From Flavobacterium hibisci (GTDB taxonomy: Bacteria > Bacteroidota > Bacteroidia > Flavobacteriales > Flavobacteriaceae), in assembly GCF_020026925.1 (NCBI RefSeq), contig NZ_JAIQDW010000005.1, forward strand, positions 62,001 to 126,000: a stretch of 64,000 nucleotides of DNA, in the 5' to 3' direction. Positions 1 through 8,203 of this stretch are shown in pieces; positions within the stretch are counted from its first letter, which is position 1, and every line of letters begins with the position of its first letter. The notes beneath the pieces are model-generated. The model was given only the letters and a program-made list of their open reading frames with translations, did not search any database and was not told the origin of the DNA. A program made the translations under genes and the position numbers.

Positions 1-498
1 GGTATCTGGACTGACACAAGTGGTACTAATGCATTACAAGGAAATATCCTTACCGTTTTTGGGCTTCCATTAGGCAGTTATACTTTCGAATATAAGACCA
101 CTAACGAAGATTGTCCAAGAAGTATCTCATTAAATTTACTTGTAAATGATGACTGTAAAGTATTAGCCTGCGAAAATGTGGTAGTACATAATGCGTTCTC
201 TCCCAATGGTGACGGTATCAATGACTTTTTCAAAATTGACAACATTGATGAAACAACGTGCTATCCTGAAAATACTGTAGAAATCTATAATCGCTGGGGA
301 ATACTGGTATTCGAAACTACTAATTACAACAATACCACCAACGCTTTTGACGGAACTTCCAGAGGCAGAACAACAATCAAACAATCTGAAGGACTGCCTA
401 CAGGAACATACTTTTATATCATTAATTACAAGTCATTAGACGGTAATAATGCACTTCAGTCGAATAGAAAAGACGGTTTTCTTTATTTGTCTAAATAA
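1..498 (+). CDS. T9SS type B sorted surface protein, C-terminal end (5-prime truncated)
   Basis: The frame is open from the first base, so this is the 3-prime end of a larger gene cut by the window edge. The last ~100 residues match the gliding-motility-associated C-terminal (type B sorting, CHU_C-like) domain: the hallmark FSPNGDGINDFF, then VEIYNRWGILVFE and GLPTGTYFYIINYK, ending shortly after GFLYLSK. In this family the domain directs export by the type IX system and cell-surface display, as for the SprB adhesin. Residues just before it look like the end of an extracellular repeat or Ig-like domain with paired cysteines. A PorP/SprF barrel gene and a PorE-like OmpA gene follow on the same strand, the usual partner order for SprB-type adhesins. 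The ligand cannot be inferred from this fragment. Confidence 0.9.
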   Translation, partial: GIWTDTSGTNALQGNILTVFGLPLGSYTFEYKTTNEDCPRSISLNLLVNDDCKVLACENVVVHNAFSPNGDGINDFFKIDNIDETTCYPENTVEIYNRWGILVFETTNYNNTTNAFDGTSRGRTTIKQSEGLPTGTYFYIINYKSLDGNNALQSNRKDGFLYLSK

Positions 499-504
499 AA
501 ACCA

Positions 505-543
505 TTTGTAATTCGGTGTAAACTTCTTATACCGAATTACAAA
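505..543 (+). other. Stable intergenic stem-loop between adhesin and sprF-like genes
   Basis: TTTGTAATTCGGT and ACCGAATTACAAA form a perfect 13-bp inverted repeat just after the adhesin stop codon, and the stem can extend three more pairs with one G-U. No T-run follows on the plus strand, so it is a poor intrinsic terminator. It may act as a partial terminator or a 3-prime stabilising stem that sets adhesin versus sprF/porE expression; that role is inferred. Confidence 0.55.
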
Positions 544-642
544 ATAATAAAAATCCTTGTTTGAGTAAGTGAATATCAGGGCTTATTGTTAAGGATTTAT
601 TGGTAAAAATCATTAGTAATAATGGCAAAAAAAATAGCTACT

Positions 643-1560
643 ATGAGAACAAAATTATTTTCCTTCGCTTTTATGTTCGTATCCATGGTAAGTTTTGCAC
701 AGCAAGATGCTCAATTTACGCAATACATGTACAACACGATAAACATCAACCCTGCCTATGCAGGTTCACGTGGAGCTTTAAGTGTTTTCGGCTTATACCG
801 CACGCAGTGGGTTGGACTCGATGGTGCTCCCGAAACAGGCTGTTTATCAGTCAACACACCAATAAACAACAGTAATTTAGGTATAGGCGGGTCTTTGGTC
901 AATGACAAAATTGGACCTACAAATGAAACCAACTTTTCTGTTGATATTTCTTATACCGTACAGACATCAGCTGATTTTAAATTGTCTTTTGGTATTAAAG
1001 GAACAGCAAACATGTTCAATCTGGATATTAATAAATTGAATCCGGATGTTGCTGGAGATCCCCAATTTCAGGATTTTAACAATAAATTCTCTCCTAATGT
1101 AGGTGCCGGAGTTTACTGGCATTCGGATAAAGCTTATCTGGGTTTATCCGTACCGAATTTTATCGAAACAAATCGTTTCAATGACAATGATGTTGTTATT
1201 TATAAAGATAAGATCAATTATTACTTTATGGCCGGATATGTTTTTGACCTTGATAAATACCAGTATATAAGATTTAAACCATCCTTATTAACCAAAATGG
1301 TAGAAGGAGCCCCATTACAAGTAGATCTATCAGCCAATTTTATGTTTATCGACAAATTTGTAGTGGGTGTTGCCTACAGATGGAGTGCTTCATTGAGTGC
1401 TATGATAGGATTTCAAATTACTGATGGGTTTTATCTTGGATATGGTTACGATCGTGAAACCACGAATTTAAACAATTATAATTCTGGGTCGCATGAAATA
1501 TTCCTGCGTTATGAATTCTTTACTAAAAATGGTAAAATAACAACTCCTCGTTTCTTTTAA
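643..1560 (+). CDS. PorP/SprF family type IX secretion system outer-membrane protein
   Basis: The start gives a clean signal peptide (MRTKLFSFAFMFVSMVSFAQ). An in-frame ATG at 622 would add MAKKIAT and is the alternative. After cleavage come the family hallmarks QDAQFTQYMYN, NPAYAGSRGALSVFGLYRTQW and GAPETG, followed by alternating beta-strand segments and a C-terminus rich in aromatic residues, as in the 14-stranded PorP_SprF barrels. In Flavobacterium the SprF type is needed for surface display of its cognate SprB-like adhesin. Its position between the type-B-sorted protein and the OmpA/TPR protein supports a dedicated partner role rather than the single core PorP. The downstream gene begins 11 bases after the stop, so the two are probably co-transcribed. 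Confidence 0.9.
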   Translation: MRTKLFSFAFMFVSMVSFAQQDAQFTQYMYNTININPAYAGSRGALSVFGLYRTQWVGLDGAPETGCLSVNTPINNSNLGIGGSLVNDKIGPTNETNFSVDISYTVQTSADFKLSFGIKGTANMFNLDINKLNPDVAGDPQFQDFNNKFSPNVGAGVYWHSDKAYLGLSVPNFIETNRFNDNDVVIYKDKINYYFMAGYVFDLDKYQYIRFKPSLLTKMVEGAPLQVDLSANFMFIDKFVVGVAYRWSASLSAMIGFQITDGFYLGYGYDRETTNLNNYNSGSHEIFLRYEFFTKNGKITTPRFF

Positions 1561-1571
1561 AAATAGTTATC

Positions 1572-3497
1572 ATGAAAAAGTTTATACTACTTTGCTTCAC
1601 AATAGCAAGTGTTTTTTCATTCAGATGTTACGCCCAACAATCGAAAGTAAATGCTGCTGAAAAAAAATACGATGGCTATGCCTACATCGACGCCATAAAA
1701 ACCTATGAGAGATTAGCCCGGAAAGGATACAAGTCTGAAGATATGTTTAAGAAACTGGGGAATTCTTATTACTTCAATTCTGATTTTGAAGGAGCTGCAA
1801 AATGGTACGGAGAGTTGTTTGCCATGAATGCAAATCCGGAACCTGAATTTTACTACAGATATGCCCAATCACTAAAGTCAACAGGAAAAACGGATCTGGC
1901 CAATAAAATCCTCTCTGAATTTAACTCAAAATATCCAAATGACAATCGGGGCAAACTTTATAAAGAAAATGTAAATTACCTTGATAAGATTAAAGCCAAC
2001 TCAGGACGCTATACTATTGAAGATGCCGGAATCAATTCACAATATTCTGACTACAGTACTTTTGTAGCCAACAATAAAATTTATTTTGCTTCGGCTCGTG
2101 ACACCGGTAATTTTTCACAGCGCAAACACAAATGGACTGGTGAATATTTTACCAATTTATATGTTACAGATGTTGATTCTGTAAAAGTAAAAAAATTCAG
2201 GACTGCACTGAATACTAAATTCCACGAATCTTCTCCGGTACTTACAAAAGACGGAAAAACAATTTATTTTACACGTAATAATTATTTAGATGGAAAAAAA
2301 GGAAAAAATGAAGACAAAATTACTTTTATCAAAATTTACAAAGCCACTCTTGAAAATGGCAAATGGACTAATATTAGAGAGCTTCCCTTCAGCAGCAACA
2401 ATTACAGTACTGCTCATCCTGCACTTAGCCCTGATGAAAAAACTTTATATTTTGCTTCTGATATGCCCGGAAGTATGGGGCAGTCTGATCTGTTTAAGGT
2501 TAGCATCAATGAAAAAGGTGAATACGGCAAACCTCAAAACTTAGGTAAATCAATTAATACGGAAGGCAGGGAAACTTTTCCGTATGTCAGTAATGAAAAT
2601 GAAATTTATTTTGCCTCAGACGGCCATCCCGGACTTGGAGGACTGGATGTTTTTGTAGGTCAGATTGATCCCGACGGAAGTATCAGTGATATCGAAAATG
2701 TAGGTGCCGATGTCAATTCGCCTAAAGATGATTTCGCTTATACAATTGACACAGCCACAAGAGAAGGCTATTTTAGTTCCAACAAAGATGGAGGTAAGGG
2801 TTCTGATGACATTTATAAATTTCTGGAAACACGAAGATTAAAATGTACTCAGGAATTATACGGTCTTATTACGGATGAAGCTACCGGAATGATCTTACCG
2901 GGGGCAAAAATCAGTTTATATGATCGGGATTTGAATCTGAAAAGCACCATCAATGCTGATGATACCGGAAATTATAATTTTAAAGTTGAATGTAAAGAAA
3001 CGTATTATGTGAGGGCAGAAAAACCGGAATATAACACCAAAGAAGTAAGCATTGAAATTCCTGATAAAACTGGCAGAACAAATCTTCCAATAGCTTTAGA
3101 AAGTGCAAAATGCAAAGTCACCATAGGCGATGATTTAGGAAAATGTTTCGGTATCAAAATGATTTATTTTGACCTGGACAAATCTAACATCAGGGAAGAA
3201 GCTGCTTTAGATTTAGAAAAAATATTAGATGTACTGAATCAAAATCCTAAAATGAAACTGGATATCCGTTCTCATACAGACAGCAGGGCAAGCCATAAAT
3301 ACAATGAGTCTTTGTCAGACCGAAGAGCAAAATCAACCATCGAATGGCTAATTACAAATGGTGTTGACAAAAACCGTTTAACCGGCAAGGGCTACGGCGA
3401 GACACAACTTGTAAACGAATGCTCTGATGGTGTAAAATGCAGCGAAGAAAAACATCAGGAAAACAGACGAAGCGAATTTATTATAACCGCTTTATAA
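1572..3497 (+). CDS. PorE-like TPR / beta-propeller / OmpA-domain protein
   Basis: 641 residues with a signal peptide (MKKFILLCFTIASVFSFRCYAQ). Domains in order: TPR-like helices about residues 28-130; PD40/WD40-like propeller blades about 150-420, with repeated motifs such as KTIYFTRNN, KTLYFASDMPG and EIYFASDGHPG; a carboxypeptidase-regulatory-like beta domain about 430-515 (LYGLITDEATG); and a C-terminal OmpA-like peptidoglycan-binding domain about 525-641 (IYFDLDKSNIR, IRSHTDSRASHKYNESLSDRRA). This is the PorE architecture of the type IX system, in which the OmpA domain holds the complex on peptidoglycan. Similar proteins are encoded beside SprF/adhesin pairs, so this copy may be cassette-specific. 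It is the last gene of the plus-strand group and is followed by a hairpin. Confidence 0.88.
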   Translation: MKKFILLCFTIASVFSFRCYAQQSKVNAAEKKYDGYAYIDAIKTYERLARKGYKSEDMFKKLGNSYYFNSDFEGAAKWYGELFAMNANPEPEFYYRYAQSLKSTGKTDLANKILSEFNSKYPNDNRGKLYKENVNYLDKIKANSGRYTIEDAGINSQYSDYSTFVANNKIYFASARDTGNFSQRKHKWTGEYFTNLYVTDVDSVKVKKFRTALNTKFHESSPVLTKDGKTIYFTRNNYLDGKKGKNEDKITFIKIYKATLENGKWTNIRELPFSSNNYSTAHPALSPDEKTLYFASDMPGSMGQSDLFKVSINEKGEYGKPQNLGKSINTEGRETFPYVSNENEIYFASDGHPGLGGLDVFVGQIDPDGSISDIENVGADVNSPKDDFAYTIDTATREGYFSSNKDGGKGSDDIYKFLETRRLKCTQELYGLITDEATGMILPGAKISLYDRDLNLKSTINADDTGNYNFKVECKETYYVRAEKPEYNTKEVSIEIPDKTGRTNLPIALESAKCKVTIGDDLGKCFGIKMIYFDLDKSNIREEAALDLEKILDVLNQNPKMKLDIRSHTDSRASHKYNESLSDRRAKSTIEWLITNGVDKNRLTGKGYGETQLVNECSDGVKCSEEKHQENRRSEFIITAL

Positions 3498-3526
3498 AAC
3501 GAAAACGGAAAAAACCAATTCACCTC

Positions 3527-3546
3527 AGCTACCCTTCGGGGTAGCT
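3527..3546 (+). terminator. UUCG-tetraloop hairpin after the adhesin/sprF/porE group
   Basis: AGCTACCC and GGGTAGCT pair perfectly (8 bp) around a TTCG loop closed by C-G, the very stable C(UUCG)G tetraloop. It lies 30 bases after the stop codon. The following T-run is weak (TCTT, then A-rich), so it may work as a terminator or as a 3-prime protective stem. Confidence 0.65.
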
Positions 3547-3550
3547 TCTT

Positions 3551-3590
3551 AAAAAAATAAGTCGTTGCAAACATCACTTTACAACGACTT
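3551..3590 (-). terminator. Rho-independent terminator of the CAP-domain lipoprotein gene
   Basis: AAGTCGTTG (3559-3567) and CAACGACTT (3582-3590) form a 9-bp stem. Read on the minus strand it is followed by ATTTTTTT. It lies just downstream of the minus-strand gene that ends at 3621. Confidence 0.75.
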
Positions 3591-3620
3591 AATAACTAAA
3601 CCTGAATACTAACTTTCTTT

Positions 3621-4118
3621 TTAAATTTTTGCAAAAATATTGGTATAATATTTTTTACCTGTTTCTGCATCAATTTTAACAGCAATACCAAAGTGGGTAT
3701 AATCCCCTTCGATATTTTGTTTATGGGATGGACTATCTAACCATGCTTTTAAAACACCTTCGGCGGTTTGATAATTATATGCAATATTTTCTCCAACTTT
3801 TTTAGCACCCAGGACATCAATAATATTCTCCGACCGGGCTATAAAGTCATTATGATTTACAACTTTATTTGCAATCATGTAATTATCGTGTTCTTCTGAT
3901 TTAAAAGAAATATGATTGACTGTTTTTAAACTATTCAATCCTATACTTACACGATATTCGTTTATTAACTCCAACACTTTTAATTCTGAAGTATTATAAG
4001 TATATTCTGTTACAAGTTCAGAGTTAGACACATTATTGTTCTCAACTGAATCTGATGAACAAGAACCTAAAATATAGACAACAGCCAAAAGGAATATTGT
4101 CTGAAACAATTTCTTCAT
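3621..4118 (-). CDS. CAP (SCP/PR1-like) domain lipoprotein
   Basis: 165 residues with a lipoprotein signal peptide: hydrophobic segment, then lipobox LGSC with the cysteine near residue 20, so it is probably membrane-anchored in the envelope. Residues ~45-165 form a CAP domain: VLELINEYRVSIGLNSL at its start, a central histidine in SEEHDNYM, the signature VGENIAY, and AWLDSPSHKQNI near the end, then FGIAVKIDAETGKKYYTNIFA. The potential metal-binding His/Glu residues of the CAP cavity are present. Bacterial CAP proteins are widespread but mostly of unknown function, so no substrate is claimed. Monocistronic: its own terminator follows and pdxH lies 160 bases upstream on the same strand. Confidence 0.88.
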   Translation of the reverse strand: MKKLFQTIFLLAVVYILGSCSSDSVENNNVSNSELVTEYTYNTSELKVLELINEYRVSIGLNSLKTVNHISFKSEEHDNYMIANKVVNHNDFIARSENIIDVLGAKKVGENIAYNYQTAEGVLKAWLDSPSHKQNIEGDYTHFGIAVKIDAETGKKYYTNIFAKI

Positions 4119-4280
4119 AAAATAATTAGGTTAAAATATAAAGCAGAATTTGGGACAATTCGTTTTAATATTTGGAAACGTTATTAATTTACACTTCAAA
4201 AAAACAAAATTATCGTTTAAACGACAAATTTAATCGATGAAATGCACTATTATTTTTTATTTATAATAAAAAACTTACAA

Positions 4281-4925
4281 TCAAGGTGATAATCGCTGAA
4301 TACTCCAACTAAAATCTGGCTGACTTTTATAACAAATTCGGTCATGCAGTCTATTAGCTCTGCCCTGCCAAAATTCAACTTCTAATGGAGTAACGATATA
4401 ACCTCCCCAATGCTCGGGTCGTGATATTGATTTCCCATCAAAAGTAGTTTCCAGTTTTTTTAAATTTTCTTCTAAAAAAGATCTTGACGGAATCACCTCA
4501 CTTTGATTCGAAACAACAGCTCCCAACTTACTTCCGTCAGGACGAGAATCAAAATAATTATCTGATATAATTTCAGAAGTTTTTTGAGCAATCCCTTTTA
4601 TAATAACCTGACGTTCCATTTCCTGCCAGAAAAAAGAGAGACATACATGTGGATTAGCCGCAATCGCTTTCCCCTTTTCAGAATTATAATTGGTATAAAA
4701 AATAAATCCCTCTTCAGAAAATTTCTTTAATAAAACCACTCTGGATTTCGGAAAACCGTCTAATCCAATCGTAGAAACAGTCATTGCATTTACTTCTCCG
4801 CTTCCGCCAAAATCTTCTACTTCATGAAACCACCGGTTAAAAAGGTTAATTGGATCCTCAGGAATAGAATCTTCCAACAATTCACTTTTTTCGTAAGATC
4901 GCCTATAATTGCTTAAATCGTTCAT
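4281..4925 (-). CDS. pdxH: Pyridoxamine 5-phosphate oxidase PdxH
   Basis: 214 residues, the usual PdxH length. FMN-dependent oxidation of pyridoxamine/pyridoxine 5-phosphate to pyridoxal 5-phosphate, the last step of B6 salvage. Seen: an N-terminal YRRSYEKSELLED segment, the FMN-binding region with SRVVLLKKFSEEGFIFYTNYNS, LSFFWQEMERQVIIKG, SRPDGSKLGAVVS, and the C-terminal PdxH signature EFWQGRANRLHDR. The start MNDLSNYRR is the family start and is followed by no better ATG. Neighbours on the same strand are rnz downstream in coordinate and the CAP lipoprotein; spacing suggests separate transcripts rather than a tight operon. Confidence 0.95.
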   Translation of the reverse strand: MNDLSNYRRSYEKSELLEDSIPEDPINLFNRWFHEVEDFGGSGEVNAMTVSTIGLDGFPKSRVVLLKKFSEEGFIFYTNYNSEKGKAIAANPHVCLSFFWQEMERQVIIKGIAQKTSEIISDNYFDSRPDGSKLGAVVSNQSEVIPSRSFLEENLKKLETTFDGKSISRPEHWGGYIVTPLEVEFWQGRANRLHDRICYKSQPDFSWSIQRLSP

Positions 4926-4948
4926 TTTTATTTTTTATTACAAGTTAA

Positions 4949-5003
4949 TTGTAAGATGTGAAATGTAAAATAATAAAACTAAAAAACATATTACATTTTA
5001 CTT
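4949..5003. repeat. A/T-rich word repeat, imperfect inverted arms, at the rnz 3-prime end
   Basis: Left arm 4949-4970 (TTGTAAGATGTGAAATGTAA...) and right arm 4986-5003, whose reverse complement begins AAGTAAAATGTAATATGT, share the same GTAA/ATGT words with mismatches. The right arm overlaps the rnz stop codon. The same vocabulary recurs at 13181-13275 and 31144-31241, which points to a dispersed stem-forming element. Confidence 0.5.
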
Positions 5004-5915
5004 AAAATCATTAAACTCAAACGAAACCCCGTCATCTGCCAAAAGTACATTTGGAAAAATCGTTTCAGCTTCTTCTTTAAAACGTTGAATCGATTCGTAT
5101 CTTGTTGAATAATGCCCTAAAACTAATTGCTTTGCATTCGCTTTTAAAGCAATCGTTGCGGCTTCTTTCGCTGTTGAATGTAATGTTTTTTGTGCCAAAG
5201 GAGCTTCGGATTCCAAAAATGTAGATTCATGATATAAAACATCAACATTTTCGATAATAGGAATAATCGCTTCATTATAGACGGTATCTGAACAGAAAGC
5301 ATAACTTTTTGATGGATTTGGATCAAAAGTTAATTTTTCGTTTTCGATTACAGTTCCGTCATCAAGCGTAATATCGCCTCCGTTTTTTATTTTCTGATAA
5401 TAAGCAACATGAATATTATAACGCTGAACTGCTTCAATATTCAATTTTCTTTCGTCCGGTTTTTCTGTAAAGAGATAACCATTGGTATAAACACGATGCT
5501 TTAACGGAATCGTCTTGACTATAACTTTCTTATCTTCAAAAATAACTTCACTTTCTTTTGATTCTAATTCATGAAAAAACAAACTGTAAGTTGTCCACGA
5601 TTCCGTCAATTTCAATTGAAGAAGAATAAGTTCTTTAATTCCCTTTGGCCCATAAATATGCAAATCGGTGGTTCTTCCCAAAAGGGAAAAAGTCGAAACA
5701 GTTCCAATTAATCCGTAAAGATGGTCTCCGTGAAGATGTGAAATAAAAATGTGATTAATTTTCGAAAATTTAATCTTATTTTTCCGAAGCTGAACCTGGG
5801 TCCCTTCGCCACAGTCAATTAAAAACAATCTGTTTTTAATTTCTAAAACCTGTGAGGTAGGGTTTGTAATTGTCCTTGGAGTAGCTGCATAGCAACCTAG
5901 TATAGTTAACTTCAA
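4998..5915 (-). CDS. rnz: Ribonuclease Z
   Basis: 305 residues, a metallo-beta-lactamase-fold endonuclease that removes 3-prime trailers from tRNA precursors. The zinc-binding motif SHLHGDHLYG lies at about residue 60, LIDCGEGTQVQL precedes it, and later metal-binding motifs include FCSDT, LYHESTFL and LVLGHYSTRY near residue 265. The N-terminal MKLTILGCYAATPRT fixes the start. The gene ends inside an A/T-rich inverted repeat. Upstream is a small gene of unknown function with its own promoter. Confidence 0.95.
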   Translation of the reverse strand: MKLTILGCYAATPRTITNPTSQVLEIKNRLFLIDCGEGTQVQLRKNKIKFSKINHIFISHLHGDHLYGLIGTVSTFSLLGRTTDLHIYGPKGIKELILLQLKLTESWTTYSLFFHELESKESEVIFEDKKVIVKTIPLKHRVYTNGYLFTEKPDERKLNIEAVQRYNIHVAYYQKIKNGGDITLDDGTVIENEKLTFDPNPSKSYAFCSDTVYNEAIIPIIENVDVLYHESTFLESEAPLAQKTLHSTAKEAATIALKANAKQLVLGHYSTRYESIQRFKEEAETIFPNVLLADDGVSFEFNDFK

Positions 5916-6047
5916 TTTTATATTTATTCGTTTTTAGGTAAATCTTTTAATCGCCAAGGACTAAAATTAGATAAAAAATCGATTAAACAGCTAAATAAAT
6001 TTAGTCTATTAATTTATTTAAACGAATGAATAAAAATAACGGAATTC

Positions 6048-6380
6048 TTAAAACCCCAGATCTCTTTCTATTTCCTCCATTTCGATAATATCATGCGCTT
6101 CCAAAAGAGACGGAACAACGGTTAATTTATCAGAAATAGCATTAAAATCAAGTGCTGTTGCTACGATTACAAACGATTTTTTTACTTTTTTTTGCTGTTT
6201 GGAAAGCGGTAAAAAAAGCTTCAGATCATTTTCAGTTAAATTGGAATCCGAAGTTAAATCGATAATAATATTTTGTTTTTCAAAGGTTTTAAATTGCTGC
6301 GTCACTTTTTCAAGGAAAGATTTAAAATCTCCCTGAGTATCTTTAATCGTAACGGTATGTCCTTTTTGATCTACTTTCAT
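6048..6380 (-). CDS. Small cytoplasmic protein, possibly STAS-like (function unknown)
   Basis: 110 residues starting MKVDQKGHTVTIKDTQGDFKSF. The frame is open for another 25 codons upstream to 6455, but that extension contains a consensus promoter (6423-6455), so the ATG at 6380 is the better start. The alternating pattern (IIIDLTSDSNLTENDLKLFLPLS, KSFVIVATALDFNAI, VVPSLLEAHDIIEMEEIERDLGF) suggests an alpha/beta fold resembling STAS or anti-sigma-factor-antagonist domains, but no phosphorylatable-serine motif can be assigned. It sits between rnz and pyrB on the minus strand. Conserved-hypothetical is the honest call. Confidence 0.7.
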   Translation of the reverse strand: MKVDQKGHTVTIKDTQGDFKSFLEKVTQQFKTFEKQNIIIDLTSDSNLTENDLKLFLPLSKQQKKVKKSFVIVATALDFNAISDKLTVVPSLLEAHDIIEMEEIERDLGF

Positions 6381-6422
6381 TTTATAATGGTGGGGCTTAT
6401 ATAAAAATTGATATTTCTGAAG

Positions 6423-6455
6423 CAAAGGTACGAAGTTTTTTCTTTGTTGTTTCAA
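6423..6455 (-). promoter_or_regulatory. Bacteroidota consensus promoter for the 6048-6380 gene
   Basis: On the minus strand TTG (6453-6455), a 22-bp spacer, then TACCTTTG (6423-6430) match the TTG-N19..22-TAnnTTTG form. It predicts a start site about 35 bases before the ATG at 6380 and argues against the longer reading frame. Confidence 0.7.
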
Positions 6456-6514
6456 GTTTCAGGTTTCAAGTTACGGAACGTTTTACAGAGAACCTGAAAC
6501 TTGAAACCTGAAAC
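6456..6514. repeat. TTTCAGG/TTTCAAG word repeat with perfect 17-bp inverted arms
   Basis: GTTTCAGGTTTCAAGTT (6456-6472) and its exact complement (6498-6514) flank a 25-base loop. Partial copies of the same TTTCARG heptamers extend the left arm outward. It lies 11 bases after the pyrB stop codon, so on the minus strand it probably forms the 3-prime stem of the pyrB transcript. A T-run is lacking. Confidence 0.65.
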
Positions 6515-6524
6515 AAAATTAATT

Positions 6525-7451
6525 TTATTGAATCTTAGAAGCCAAAAGATAAATAACCGCCATTCTGATCGCTACACCATTCTCTACCTGATTCAAAATA
6601 ACAGAATGATCAGAATCTGCCACTTCAGAAGTAATCTCTACTCCCCTGTTGATTGGGCCCGGGTGCATGATTACAATTTCTTTATTAAGTGAATCCAAAA
6701 GTGGTTTGTCTACTCCGTATTGCTGTGCGTATTCACGTGTTGAAGGAAAGAAATTCACATCCATACGTTCGTTCTGTACACGAAGCATATTGGCTACATC
6801 ACACCATTCTAAAGCTTTACGCAAATTTGGTTCAACTGTAACTCCCAACGATTCAATATATCTCGGAATTAATGTTTTTGGTCCGCAGACTTTTACTTCT
6901 GCACCCTGCATCTGCAAAGCGTAAATATTAGATAAAGCAACTCTTGAATGTAAAATATCACCCACAATTACCACCTTTTTTCCGGCTACATCGCCCAGTT
7001 TTTCTCTGATCGAATAACTATCTAATAAAGCCTGAGTTGGGTGTTCGTGCGCTCCGTCTCCTGCGTTTACAATACTGGCTTTGACATTTTTGGATAAAAA
7101 ATAAGCCGCTCCGGGATTAGAGTGGCGCATTACAACCATATCTACTTTCATGGAAAGGATATTATTTACAGTATCAATCAGTGTCTCTCCTTTTTTAACC
7201 GAAGACTGGGCTGCAGAAAAACTGATGACATCTGCAGATAAACGTTTCTGTGCTAATTCAAAGGAAAGTTTGGTTCTGGTACTGTTTTCAAAAAAAATAT
7301 TGGCAATGGTAATATCTCGTAATGAAGGAACTTTTTTAATTGGCCGGTTAATGACTTCTTTAAAATGATCTGCCGTTTCAAAAATCAGGTTTATATCATT
7401 TTCATTGATATATTTAATTCCTAATAAATGATTTACGCTTAATTCTTTCAT
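6525..7451 (-). CDS. pyrB: Aspartate carbamoyltransferase catalytic subunit
   Basis: 308 residues from the ATG at 7451 (MKELSVNHLLGIKYI), the normal length; the open frame continues upstream but adds non-homologous sequence. It condenses carbamoyl phosphate with aspartate in pyrimidine synthesis. Seen: the carbamoyl-phosphate loop FFENSTRTKLSFELA, HPTQALLDSYSI, IVGDILHSRVALSN and HPGPINRGVEI near the C-terminus. It follows pyrR and a DUF6891-like gene on the same strand, consistent with a pyr transcription unit under PyrR control, although no clear attenuator could be drawn. A strong inverted repeat follows the stop. Confidence 0.96.
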   Translation of the reverse strand: MKELSVNHLLGIKYINENDINLIFETADHFKEVINRPIKKVPSLRDITIANIFFENSTRTKLSFELAQKRLSADVISFSAAQSSVKKGETLIDTVNNILSMKVDMVVMRHSNPGAAYFLSKNVKASIVNAGDGAHEHPTQALLDSYSIREKLGDVAGKKVVIVGDILHSRVALSNIYALQMQGAEVKVCGPKTLIPRYIESLGVTVEPNLRKALEWCDVANMLRVQNERMDVNFFPSTREYAQQYGVDKPLLDSLNKEIVIMHPGPINRGVEITSEVADSDHSVILNQVENGVAIRMAVIYLLASKIQ

Positions 7452-7531
7452 TTTTGTTTCTTTAATATTATTTGTCAAATTCTGAACGACGAAATGTCCG
7501 GCATCCAATGCTTGTTTAAAGAGCAGCTACT

Positions 7532-8173
7532 CTATTGGATCATTCTGTCTACGACTTCACTATAATCCTGCAAATCCCTGTCATCTTCATCAAAAATCTT
7601 TTGCCATCTGAAACCCGGAATTTCAATTTTTGTCCTTGCCGATTCATTCCAGTTGACTTCAAAACCGTTGTTTCTTAGCACTTCCGCAACTTTCTTTCCT
7701 ACAGCGATAGTAGTTGCTTCATCTGAATTATCTACTTTTTGAAAAGCGATATATAAACTGGGATCTTCAATAGAAACCGCTCTTGCTAAATCCTGTTCGT
7801 GATAAAAGCAATACCCATCAGATTCTACTTCATTTTCCTGAAGTTCTCTTTCTACCTCAACAACCTCGTATTCGCCGTCACTTGTGGTATATCCGGCATT
7901 GTGAAGCGCAATGATGTTTTCGTCTGCCAATTCATCAAACGCTTTTATCAGCTTTTCAGTATCTGTTGGCGTTTTCCAGTGTTTGCTTTCTTCCAGCAGT
8001 TTTTTGTATTCTTCGTCGATTATTTCAAAAGCCCATGCTTCTGAAATTTCGTCATCAAATTCGTTATCTTCAATTTCTTCTATAATGTTCTCTTTGATTT
8101 CATCAATAGAAAGAAATCCCATTCTCACCTGATTAAAAATTGATTCATAAATGAACGCTTCGTTTTCTGTCAT
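7532..8173 (-). CDS. DUF6891-like acidic protein in the pyr gene group
   Basis: 213 residues, strongly acidic, with no signal peptide or membrane segment, so cytoplasmic. The N-terminal half is helical and Glu/Asp-rich (DEIKENIIEEIEDNEFDDE); the C-terminal half has GYCFYHEQDLARAV, LYIAFQKVD, TTIAVGKKVAEVLRNNGFEVNW and IPGFRWQKIFDEDD, which I recall as the pattern of the DUF6891 family. No catalytic function is known to me. It lies between pyrR (30 bases upstream) and pyrB (80 bases downstream), so it is probably co-transcribed with them, but a role in pyrimidine metabolism is not shown by the sequence. Confidence 0.8.
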   Translation of the reverse strand: MTENEAFIYESIFNQVRMGFLSIDEIKENIIEEIEDNEFDDEISEAWAFEIIDEEYKKLLEESKHWKTPTDTEKLIKAFDELADENIIALHNAGYTTSDGEYEVVEVERELQENEVESDGYCFYHEQDLARAVSIEDPSLYIAFQKVDNSDEATTIAVGKKVAEVLRNNGFEVNWNESARTKIEIPGFRWQKIFDEDDRDLQDYSEVVDRMIQ

Positions 8174-8203
8174 GACTGTGTTTTCAATTTTTAACGACTT
8201 CTT

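Noticed and set aside
4998..5915. rnz as a bifunctional or fused enzyme
   Set aside because: Length and motifs are those of ordinary ribonuclease Z.
6456..6514. Heptamer repeats that look like a short CRISPR array
   Set aside because: Units are 7-8 bases, directly and inversely repeated without unique spacers, and no cas gene is near.
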